Below are positions 1 through 5,038 of a DNA stretch of 5,216 bases, piece after piece. Both the position numbers and the translations under genes were made by a program. How positions within the stretch are numbered: position 1 is the stretch's first letter; every line of letters begins with the position of its first letter. Where the stretch lies: positions 1-5,216 of the forward strand of contig JAMPYE010000351.1 in NCBI GenBank assembly GCA_023700825.1, written 5' to 3'. A model generated the notes under the pieces. The model made no database searches, had not been told where the DNA came from, and saw only the letters and a list, made by a program, of their open reading frames with translations. This DNA comes from Thermoanaerobaculia bacterium. GTDB taxonomy: Bacteria > Acidobacteriota > Thermoanaerobaculia > Gp7-AA8.

Positions 1-39
1 GAGAGATCGGTAGCTCCGAGCCTCCGCCAGGCAACTGAT

Positions 40-73
40 CGCGTTGGTTTTCGGCATGTCGGAAACCAACGCG
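40..73. terminator. Hairpin, possible bidirectional terminator
   Basis: An 11-bp perfect inverted repeat lies here: CGCGTTGGTTT at 40-50 pairs with AAACCAACGCG at 63-73. The 12 nt between them can add four more pairs, two of them G-U, leaving a CATG loop. It sits 62 bp beyond the stop codon of the minus-strand membrane protein gene, so it is placed to end that transcript. Neither strand has a T-run after the stem, so it does not fit the classic intrinsic terminator. Rho-linked termination or 3'-end protection is as likely. A plus-strand reading frame open from the left edge also stops at 36-38, just before the stem, which would suit a shared terminator between convergent genes, but that frame is too short to prove a gene. 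Confidence 0.4.
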
Positions 74-108
74 CACAATGCGTATCCCGCTCAACCCGCG
101 CTGCCTGT

Positions 109-131
109 CTAACAACTACAAACTAACAACT
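109..131. repeat. Two 9-bp direct repeats, 14-bp period
   Basis: CTAACAACT occurs at 109-117 and again at 123-131, separated by ACAAA. The copies sit just beyond the 3' end of the minus-strand membrane protein gene, where an otherwise GC-rich sequence turns AT-rich. No function is assigned. This is simply the low-complexity part of the 3' intergenic region. Confidence 0.5.
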
Positions 132-135
132 CTCA

Positions 136-1749
136 TCACCGCACGCCCAACATCCGCGCAATCCGCTCGATCGTCTCCTGGCGGCCGAACTGCGCGCGGG
201 CCCGCGCGACCTCGCGTCGCGCGAGCTCGATCGTCTCGGGCCGCTCGTCGACGAGCGGCATCGCCGCGTCGGGAACCAGCGCCCGATACTCCTCGCGTGC
301 GAGCAGCGCAGCGTCGTGCGCATCGCGCCGAGCGAACACGAGAGCGACGTCGTCGAACGCAACGAGCGCCCACGTCTCCCGCGGGAAGTAGACGAGCGAC
401 GCGGGAACCCGGCGCCGCTCTCCCGTCACGCCGTCGACGAGCTCCATCGACTCGCGCCGGTACTCTTCGACCGAGAGCGTCAGCCGGTACTTTTCGATCA
501 GCGCCTTCCACGCGCGCGAGTCGAGGCGCGCCTCCCCGTATTCGCGGATCCAGGTGAGGTGCAGCTCGTTCCGCCCGTCCGTCACCGCTCGCCTCTCGGG
601 GTAGAGTTTCCACACGAGATAGCCACCGAGCTGATCCGGGTTGTAGACGTTTCCCTTCAGCCCGAGCTCCGTCAGCCGCGCGACCGAGGCGACCGGGAAT
701 TGCGCCGGATCGGCACCCGTCGCGATGCCTCCCTGCTTCATGACAGCGAGAGCGAAGATCGCTGCGGCTGCGATCGCAGGCAACGGCAGTCGCCGTGATT
801 CGAGCCGCGGAAGCGCAGGCGCGACGAGGAGCGGCATCGCGGCGTAGAAGAATCCGTGATTCCTCACATAACGGAACGCGAGGAATGCGAGAAAGGCGAA
901 CACGATCGTGCGCGGCGCGAGCGCGCGACGGTTCGGCGCCGCGACGAGCAGCAGCAACGCCACCGGAGCGACGAGGAAGAACAGAGGGAAGTCGGCGAGT
1001 CGCGTCGGGCTCCATTCCATGTTGAGGAAAAGCCCCGAGCTGACGAGCCTTGCCAGCCGGAGCGGCGCCAGAACGCCTTCCAGCCCCCACGGGTTCGCGA
1101 GCAGCGCAACCCCGCCCGCCGCCGCGAGCCCCCATCGCTTCAGGCACTCCGAGCGCGCCGTCGCGCTCCCGTCGACGAGATACCCGGCGCCGGCAAGCCC
1201 GGCGACTGCGGGTGCGACGAGCGCCGATGGATGGATGTTGATCCAGAGGACCACCAGTCCCACGAAGACGACCGCCGAGCGTCTCGTCACCGGCCGCAAC
1301 AGGATCACCAGGACGATCACGAGCAGCAGCGTCGCGACCGACTCCGGACGGGCCGTCAAGCGGTGATTCGCCCCCCAGAGCCCGATCGCCGAGACGAGGA
1401 ACGCCATGCCGAGCTCCGCCTCCCGCGCCGCGGCAAGAAGGGCCGCGAGAAAGATCGCTGCGACGAGCAGGCCGCGCGCGATCGAGATCGCCGTCTCGCC
1501 TCCCGCCGCCATGACTCCCCACGCACCGAGCTGGAAGAGCCACTCGCCGTCGACCCAGGGCACCGAATCGCTCGACACGCTGAAGGGATCGGTCGCGGGC
1601 AGGGCGCGATGCTCCGCGATCCATCGTCCCGTCGCGAGATGCCAGTAGAAGTCGTAGCTCCGGATCGGCGTGACCGACGCCGCCGCAAGCAGCGCGAAGA
1701 GCAGCAGCGCCTTCCAGCGCGGCAGCGCCGCGGGCCCCGTAAGAGTCAT
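136..1749 (-). CDS. Multi-pass membrane protein, GT-C glycosyltransferase-like
   Basis: This 537-residue integral membrane protein has no recognised gene name. About ten hydrophobic segments can be seen, roughly at residues 12-28, 86-106, 112-126, 137-152, 158-171, 175-191, 205-217, 252-271, 280-293 and 320-336. The first large loop reads Y-D-F-Y-W-H-L-A-T-G-R-W-I (32-44) then D-P-F-S (54-57) and W-V-D-G-E-W-L (65-71). This pattern is typical of large uncharacterised membrane proteins resembling lipid-linked-sugar (GT-C) transferases, whose catalytic acidic residues lie in that loop; D33 and D54 are candidates. Residues from about 340 on form a soluble, probably extracytoplasmic domain with G-N-V-Y-N...G-G-Y-L-V-W (366-380) and a D-G-R-N-E-L motif (391-396), also usual in this group. 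The ATG at 1749 has no Shine-Dalgarno sequence but is preceded by a TATACT box, so it may be leaderless. The donor and acceptor sugars cannot be read from sequence, and transferase activity is inferred from fold-level resemblance only. Confidence 0.85.
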   Translation of the reverse strand: MTLTGPAALPRWKALLLFALLAAASVTPIRSYDFYWHLATGRWIAEHRALPATDPFSVSSDSVPWVDGEWLFQLGAWGVMAAGGETAISIARGLLVAAIFLAALLAAAREAELGMAFLVSAIGLWGANHRLTARPESVATLLLVIVLVILLRPVTRRSAVVFVGLVVLWINIHPSALVAPAVAGLAGAGYLVDGSATARSECLKRWGLAAAGGVALLANPWGLEGVLAPLRLARLVSSGLFLNMEWSPTRLADFPLFFLVAPVALLLLVAAPNRRALAPRTIVFAFLAFLAFRYVRNHGFFYAAMPLLVAPALPRLESRRLPLPAIAAAAIFALAVMKQGGIATGADPAQFPVASVARLTELGLKGNVYNPDQLGGYLVWKLYPERRAVTDGRNELHLTWIREYGEARLDSRAWKALIEKYRLTLSVEEYRRESMELVDGVTGERRRVPASLVYFPRETWALVAFDDVALVFARRDAHDAALLAREEYRALVPDAAMPLVDERPETIELARREVARARAQFGRQETIERIARMLGVR

Positions 1750-1756
1750 CGCGCCG

Positions 1757-1762
1757 AGTATA
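1757..1762 (-). promoter_or_regulatory. Candidate -10 box for a leaderless start
   Basis: On the minus strand TATACT (5 of 6 matches to TATAAT) is followed by exactly 7 nt (CGGCGCG) and then the ATG of the membrane protein gene. Transcription would then begin at or next to the A of the ATG. No Shine-Dalgarno sequence lies upstream. No convincing -35 box exists at 17 bp, where the sequence is GGCGCC inside the adjacent hairpin. A -10 box about 7 nt before a start codon is the usual layout of leaderless genes in several high-GC phyla. Confidence 0.4.
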
Positions 1763-1778
1763 AATGGGCCGAACGCAG

Positions 1779-1804
1779 CGGCGCCCGCGTTTCCGCGGGC
1801 GCCG
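1779..1804 (-). terminator. Strong GC hairpin with GAAA loop
   Basis: Eleven perfect base pairs join 1779-1789 to 1794-1804, around a 4-nt loop. In minus-strand RNA the loop is GAAA, a stable GNRA tetraloop, closed by a G-C-rich stem. A G-U pair could extend it by one. It begins 24 nt after the stop codon of the DUF4097-like gene and ends before the -10 box of the next gene. It is therefore well placed to end or stabilise the upstream mRNA. No U-run follows in the minus direction, so strict intrinsic termination is uncertain. Confidence 0.5.
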
Positions 1805-1828
1805 TCGAACAGTTCGTCCTGCGTCTCG

Positions 1829-2653
1829 CTAGAGGCTCACCGCGGGCGGCGCAGGAGGTGCGGGCACCGCCGGCACCTCCGGGATCGCAGGCATCGCGGG
1901 AACTGCCGGCACTTCGGGCAGCTCGGCTCCGTTGAGCTCCGAGAGCGTCACGCTCCCGTTCACCGTAGTCACCTCGAGCGACTCTTCGTCGTTTCGACCG
2001 CTGTTGATCGTCACCGGGATGTCGGAACGGAAGCTCCCGTTCACCTGGTGAATCTCCGGGTTCACCTTGCAGTCGCGTGGCACGCGGACCTTCACCGAGC
2101 CGTTGACCGTCTTGAGGCGGGCACCCGGGAAACGCTCGGTGAAATCGGCGCGCACCGCCCCGTTCACCGTGCGCGCAACGAGCTCGCCACTCGGCGTGCT
2201 GACCTCGATCGGCCCGTTGACCGTCGTGAGGTCCATCTTCGCATTGACGCCGTCGACTTCGATCCGGCCGTTCACGTTGTCGATCTTCAGCTTCAGTCCC
2301 GGAGGAACGCGGAAGGCGTAGTTGATCCGCGTCTCGTCACCAAAGAGGAAGCTCCGGTTCTTCCGCTTGCGTTCCGAAACCTCGAGCGTCGAGCCGGCCA
2401 CTTCCATCTTGAGGATCTCGTCCTTGTCGCTTCCCTTCCTGACCCGGCACTCGGCGACCATCGTGATCTCGGTAACCGTGGCGTCGGCAGTGATGTCGAC
2501 ACGGCCATTGGTCCCGACGACCTGGAGCTCGTCGATTCCAGCGGCCGGCCAGGACTTGCGCACCTCGAATTCCTGGCGGGCCGGGGCGATGCCGCAACCC
2601 GACCCGAGGGTCAGCGCAACGGCGGCGGCAAGTCCGACAATTCTGGCGTTCAT
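1829..2653 (-). CDS. DUF4097-like secreted beta-repeat protein, putative lipoprotein
   Basis: This 274-residue exported protein resembles the DUF4097 ('putative adhesin') beta-repeat family. Residues 1-19 form a signal sequence (M-N-A-R then a hydrophobic stretch) ending at C20. The lipobox, L-G-S-G-C, is poor because -3 is Gly, so lipid anchoring is probable but not certain. The body contains seven N-G turns, each beginning a short beta strand, at 49-50, 128-129, 146-147, 164-165, 183-184, 205-206 and 232-233. Most are preceded by T-V or a similar pair, and those from 128 to 183 are spaced 18-19 residues apart, as in a beta-helix or beta-solenoid. Residues 246-272 form nine consecutive P-[A/E]-x tripeptides. 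The ATG at 2653 is preferred over an in-frame GTG at 2674 because a full GGAGGT ribosome binding site precedes it and the signal peptide then starts correctly. The cellular role of this family is not established; envelope-surface or stress-related roles are guesses. Confidence 0.85.
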   Translation of the reverse strand: MNARIVGLAAAVALTLGSGCGIAPARQEFEVRKSWPAAGIDELQVVGTNGRVDITADATVTEITMVAECRVRKGSDKDEILKMEVAGSTLEVSERKRKNRSFLFGDETRINYAFRVPPGLKLKIDNVNGRIEVDGVNAKMDLTTVNGPIEVSTPSGELVARTVNGAVRADFTERFPGARLKTVNGSVKVRVPRDCKVNPEIHQVNGSFRSDIPVTINSGRNDEESLEVTTVNGSVTLSELNGAELPEVPAVPAMPAIPEVPAVPAPPAPPAVSL

Positions 2654-2657
2654 GGCG

Positions 2658-2663
2658 ACCTCC
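2658..2663 (-). promoter_or_regulatory. Ribosome binding site GGAGGT
   Basis: On the minus strand GGAGGT lies 4 nt before the ATG at 2653. It fixes the start of the DUF4097-like gene there rather than at the upstream in-frame GTG (2674), which has no such site. It is one of the few strong Shine-Dalgarno sequences in the window. Confidence 0.75.
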
Positions 2664-2697
2664 ACTGAGTTCACTAACGGAATCGGGGGGAAAAGGT

Positions 2698-2703
2698 TTT
2701 CAA
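2698..2703 (-). promoter_or_regulatory. Weak candidate -35 box for the DUF4097-like gene
   Basis: TTGAAA on the minus strand lies about 45 bp before the chosen ATG. No good -10 box follows at 16-18 bp; CCGTTA and GTTAGT are poor. It is listed only as the best sigma-70-like hexamer on this side of the divergent spacer. Confidence 0.15.
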
Positions 2704-2718
2704 GAGGGCCCCGTCGGG

Positions 2719-2754
2719 CTGGAAATCTGGAAATTTGACCCGTTTCGTGCTGTC
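2719..2754 (+). promoter_or_regulatory. Candidate promoter/operator of the RDD-deaminase-YigZ cluster
   Basis: CTGGAAAT is repeated exactly in tandem (2719-2726 and 2727-2734). The second copy gives GGAAATT at 2729-2735, followed by 16 nt and GTC at 2752-2754. That spacing resembles ECF-sigma promoters (GGAA-type -35, GTC-type -10). A TTGACC hexamer at 2735-2740 has no -10 partner. If the ECF-like reading is right, transcription starts near 2760, after the ATG at 2755. Translation would then have to start at the in-frame ATG at 2776 or 2788. This is inference from short motifs. Confidence 0.25.
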
Positions 2755-3189
2755 ATGCAGCCCCGTCGATCGGCCATGGCACGCCAGATGTCACAGACTT
2801 TGATCCTGCGCATCGTCGCCTTCCTCGTCGACTCGGTGTCGGTTCTCGTCCTTCTCATCGCGCCCGCCACCGGCCTGAGCTACCTCGCCGTCAACCTCTG
2901 GAACTCGACCTGGGGCATCGCCAGGATCTGGCATACCACGATTCTCATCCTCGTCTCCGCGATCCTGCTTCGCGACGGCTTCCACGGCCGCTCACCGGGG
3001 AAACGGCTCATGGGCCTCCGTGTCGACACGCCGGACGGAACGGCCTGCACCTGGGGCCGGTCGATCGTCCGCAACCTCCCTCTCGTAGTTCCCGGCTGGA
3101 ACCTGGTCGAGATCGGGCTCGTGCTCTTCGGGCGCGACTCCCTTCGAACGGGCGATCGGATGGCCGGAACGAAGGTGCGCGAGGAGTGA
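2755..3189 (+). CDS. RDD-family membrane protein
   Basis: This 144-residue inner-membrane protein belongs to the RDD family, named for conserved Arg and Asp residues. R19 and D26 lie in the first membrane segment (about 16-36: L-I-L-R-I-V-A-F-L-V-D). A second hydrophobic segment covers 59-72. It is followed by the typical loop G-R-S-P-G-K-R-L-M-G-L-R-V (78-90), then a third segment at about 104-124 and the closing G-D-R-M-A-G-T-K-V (133-141) with the last conserved Asp, D134. Length and order match single-domain family members. The function of most RDD proteins is unknown; some have been linked to ion or solute transport. None of the possible starts (2755, 2776, 2788) has a clear Shine-Dalgarno sequence; all precede the first conserved segment. 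The stop codon overlaps the start of the deaminase gene by 4 nt, which indicates co-transcription and probable translational coupling. Confidence 0.88.
   Translation: MQPRRSAMARQMSQTLILRIVAFLVDSVSVLVLLIAPATGLSYLAVNLWNSTWGIARIWHTTILILVSAILLRDGFHGRSPGKRLMGLRVDTPDGTACTWGRSIVRNLPLVVPGWNLVEIGLVLFGRDSLRTGDRMAGTKVREE
3171..3176 (+). promoter_or_regulatory. Ribosome binding site GAAGGT
   Basis: GAAGGT inside the end of the RDD gene lies 9 nt before the GTG at 3186 and supports that start for the deaminase. A closer GAGGA abuts the GTG directly and is too near to act as the main site. Confidence 0.5.
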
Positions 3190-4181
3190 GCACCGCGCGC
3201 CTCGCGCCGTCGGTCGCCGAGTTGCACCTGCACCTCGAGGGTTCGCTTCGAGCCGAGAGCGCTGTCGAGCTCGCCGCGGCCCGCGGCCTCCCCTGGGGCG
3301 AGCTCACGCCGCGGCAACTCCGACGGAAGTTCCGCTACGCCTCGTTCCTCAATTTCCTCTACACCGTTCGCGACATGGCGCAGGTGCTCTGCTCGTACGA
3401 GGGGCTCGAGCGCGCAGCGAGGGAGCTCTCCGCGTCGCTCTCCGCGAACGGCGTCCGCTACGCCGAGGTCTACGTCTCGCCGGTCATCTACGCGCGTTGG
3501 GGGCTCGACGCCGCCGAGGCGCTGCTCGCGGCCGACCGCGGGTTCGCCGCTGGCGAGCTCGACGCAGGAGCGAGTTGCGCGATCCTGCTCGACTCGGTTC
3601 GCCACTGGGGCGCCGCCCCGGCGCACGCTGTCCTCGACGCGTTCGAGCAGTCCGGTTGCACCCGCGCGATTGGCTTCGGCCTCGGCGGAGACGAAACGAC
3701 GCCGCTCGCGCAATTCGAGGAGGTCTTCGCGCGGGTGCGATCGCTCGGCCTCCGCCCCATCGTCCACGCTGGCGAGACGGGCTCGGCCGAGGACGTGCGG
3801 ATCGCGATGCGCGCTCTCGGGGTCGAGCGCGTTGCGCACGGCATCCGCGCGGTCGATGACCCCGGCCTTCTCGCCGAGATCCGCGAGCGCGGCGTCGCCC
3901 TCGACGTCTGCCTCACGAGCAACTACCGCACGGGGGCGGTGCGCGGCGAGCATCCGATCCGCAGACTTCTCGACGCGGGGATCGCGGTAACGCTCAGCAC
4001 CGACGATCCGTCGCTCTTCCGCACCGATCTCGCCCGGGAGTTCCGTCTCGCGCGGCGAGTCTTCGGTGTCTCCGGCTCCGAGCTCGCGACGATCGCATCG
4101 AATGCGATCGAGTATTCGTTTGCCACCGCGGAGACGAAGGCGACGCTGCGCGCCGAGCTCGCGCGGCGTCTCGTCGGTTAG
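3186..4181 (+). CDS. Adenosine deaminase-superfamily enzyme
   Basis: This 331-residue zinc-dependent amidohydrolase of the adenosine/adenine deaminase family would hydrolyse an exocyclic 6-amino group in the cytoplasm. All family residues are present: the metal ligands H14 and H16 (E-L-H-L-H-L-E-G-S), substrate-loop G168 in G-L-G-G-D-E (165-170), ligand H194 and catalytic E197 in H-A-G-E-T-G, catalytic H218 (A-H-G-I) and D273-D274 in S-T-D-D-P. Length is normal and no disruption is visible. Two points blur the substrate. H-L-E-G replaces the H-L-D-G of classical adenosine deaminases, and G-L-G-G-D-E replaces D-L-A-G-D-E. Both differences also occur, as far as I recall, in relatives acting on adenine or on aminodeoxyfutalosine (menaquinone synthesis). 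Adenosine is the default reading and no pathway partner lies nearby to decide. The gene starts with GTG overlapping the RDD stop codon (GTGA) and is followed 12 nt later by the YigZ-like gene. Confidence 0.88.
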   Translation: MSTARLAPSVAELHLHLEGSLRAESAVELAAARGLPWGELTPRQLRRKFRYASFLNFLYTVRDMAQVLCSYEGLERAARELSASLSANGVRYAEVYVSPVIYARWGLDAAEALLAADRGFAAGELDAGASCAILLDSVRHWGAAPAHAVLDAFEQSGCTRAIGFGLGGDETTPLAQFEEVFARVRSLGLRPIVHAGETGSAEDVRIAMRALGVERVAHGIRAVDDPGLLAEIRERGVALDVCLTSNYRTGAVRGEHPIRRLLDAGIAVTLSTDDPSLFRTDLAREFRLARRVFGVSGSELATIASNAIEYSFATAETKATLRAELARRLVG

Positions 4182-4193
4182 ACTCACTCCGGC

Positions 4194-4799
4194 GTGATCG
4201 ACTTCGACGAGTACGCACTGGTGGCGGGCGAGGCGCGGGCGACGGTGAAGATCCAGCGCTCGGAGTTCATCGGCGTCGCCTTCCCCGCGCCGACGCAGGA
4301 AGCCTTCGACTCGGCGCTCGCCCGCATCTCGCGAGAGCATTTCGATGCGACACACCACTGCTGGGCATGGCGGCGCGTCGAGGGAGACGAGCTGCGCTCG
4401 CATGGATCCGACGCGGGTGAGCCGAGCGGAACCGCGGGGAGGCCGATCCTCCAGGCGATCGAGTCGGCCGGGCTTCTCGACACCGGCGTCGTCGTCGTCC
4501 GTTACTACGGCGGCGTGAAGCTCGGAACCGGCGGGCTTGCGCGCGCCTACCGCGACGCCGCGCGCGAGGTGCTCGACGCCGCCCAGCGCGAGCGGCGGAT
4601 TCTCTACGACCGCGTCGTCGTCGAGGTGCCGTTCAGCGCGATGAGCGCCGTCTACCGCCTCGTCGCACCGCCCGACATCGTCCTCGTCTCCGAGACCTTC
4701 GGAGAGCCGAACAGCTTCGAGCTCGACGTGCGCAGGTCGCGGAGCGAGCGGTTCATTGCGCAACTCGAAGAGAAGCGGATCGCGGCGAGACGGGGGTAG
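4194..4799 (+). CDS. yigZ: YigZ/IMPACT-family protein (UPF0029)
   Basis: This 201-residue protein is close to the length of E. coli YigZ. The N-terminal IMPACT domain (about 15-125) shows R-S-E-F-I-G (22-27), A-T-H-H-C-W-A-W-R (52-60), S-D-A-G-E-P-S-G-T-A-G-R-P-I-L (72-86) and the signature R-Y-Y-G-G-V-K-L-G-T-G-G-L (103-115). The C-terminal part (about 137-195) fits the small ferredoxin-like domain (DUF1949 type) that follows it in bacterial members. The eukaryotic relative IMPACT/YIH1 regulates the Gcn2 kinase; the bacterial role is not settled, with nucleic-acid or ribosome-related functions suggested. The start is GTG at 4194, 12 nt after the deaminase stop, with no clear Shine-Dalgarno sequence. 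TAGACT at 4179-4184, overlapping the deaminase stop, could be a weak internal -10 box. The tight spacing points to an operon with the deaminase. A REP-like element starts 9 bp after its stop codon. Confidence 0.93.
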   Translation: MIDFDEYALVAGEARATVKIQRSEFIGVAFPAPTQEAFDSALARISREHFDATHHCWAWRRVEGDELRSHGSDAGEPSGTAGRPILQAIESAGLLDTGVVVVRYYGGVKLGTGGLARAYRDAAREVLDAAQRERRILYDRVVVEVPFSAMSAVYRLVAPPDIVLVSETFGEPNSFELDVRRSRSERFIAQLEEKRIAARRG

Positions 4800-4807
4800 G
4801 AGGCCGA

Positions 4808-4850
4808 TGTGGCGCAGGCACTCCTGCCTGCGCGCGGCGCAAAGCGCCGC
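4808..4850 (+). repeat. Left half of the doublet: REP-like hairpin plus inner hairpin
   Basis: TGTG at 4808-4811 leads into stem 4812-4820 paired with 4825-4833, then a 7-bp stem 4834-4840 paired with 4844-4850 around AAA. In plus-strand RNA these give two stacked GC hairpins 9 and 30 nt or more after the yigZ stop codon. No T-run follows. Confidence 0.7.
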
Positions 4851-4943
4851 TCGTATCGGGCGAGGATAGAACGGCGACAAGGTGAGAAGTAGTCAGCCGC
4901 AGCGCCTCGCACATCCTTCATCCGGCACTCCGCAATCCCCTTG

Positions 4944-4984
4944 GTCGCCTTCGGCGACGCGCAGGCAGGAGTGCCTGCGCCACA
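4944..4984 (-). repeat. Right half of the doublet: inverted REP-like hairpin plus inner hairpin
   Basis: Read on the minus strand, TGTG at 4984-4981 leads into the same 9-bp stem-loop as the left half (4980-4972 with 4967-4959). A 6-bp hairpin with a TTC/GAA loop then occupies 4958-4944. The inner hairpin differs in sequence from that of the left half, so only the outer 27 bp are held identical. Confidence 0.7.
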
Positions 4985-5038
4985 ACAATCCGCTGCCCCG
5001 GGCCGCGTCTTCGTCCCGGGAGCGAAATCTCGACCCCC

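Larger units (their letters stand above)
4808..4984. mobile_element. 177-bp REP-like doublet / MITE-like element
   Basis: The element is bounded by perfect 27-bp inverted repeats, 4808-4834 and 4958-4984, with 123 bp between them. The match ends abruptly on both sides. Each arm is itself a hairpin: a 9-bp stem GCGCAGGCA/TGCCTGCGC around a 4-nt loop (CTCC on the left, GGAG on the right). Each arm is followed inward by a second hairpin, GCGGCGC-AAA-GCGCCGC at 4834-4850 on the left and GTCGCC-TTC-GGCGAC at 4944-4958 on the right. On both strands the outer foot of the arm reads GTGG, matching the GTRG head described for REP sequences moved by REP-associated tyrosine transposases. No transposase lies in the window and no target-site duplication is evident. 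It occupies the 3' end of the deaminase-yigZ transcript and may also stabilise or terminate that mRNA. Reading frames across it look spurious. Confidence 0.75.

Noticed and set aside
1..38. Plus-strand coding tail ending E-P-P-P-G-N at a TGA (36-38)
   Set aside because: Only 11 codons are visible, so coding cannot be supported; it is mentioned only as context for the hairpin at 40-73.
1..57. Minus-strand ATG at 57 open to the left edge (M-P-K-T-N-A-I-S...)
   Set aside because: Nineteen codons, no ribosome binding site, and it starts within the loop of the 40-73 hairpin; not enough to call a gene.
106..131. TGTCTAACAA resembling the end of an integron attC site (RYYYAAC at 107-113)
   Set aside because: No matching GTTRRRY partner at attC distance on either strand and no paired L boxes; a half match in an AT-rich spacer is expected by chance.
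116..1935. Long open frames opposite or overlapping the membrane protein gene
   Set aside because: Their translations are Arg/Ala/Pro-rich with no family motif, as expected for shadow frames in GC-rich DNA; the 136-1749 frame has membrane segments and conserved motifs.
1670..2668. Plus-strand 332-codon frame opposite the DUF4097-like gene
   Set aside because: The repeated H/R/D-rich translation mirrors the N-G repeats of the real gene on the other strand, which has a signal peptide and GGAGGT site.
4808..4850. Intrinsic terminator for the deaminase-yigZ transcript
   Set aside because: The stems are strong but no T-run follows, and the structure is better explained as part of the REP-like doublet; a termination role remains possible but is not called separately.
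2880..4880. Minus-strand 666-codon frame across the RDD, deaminase and YigZ genes
   Set aside because: It runs antisense to three genes with clear family motifs and its translation is Arg/Glu/Asp-rich without domains; a GC-bias artefact.
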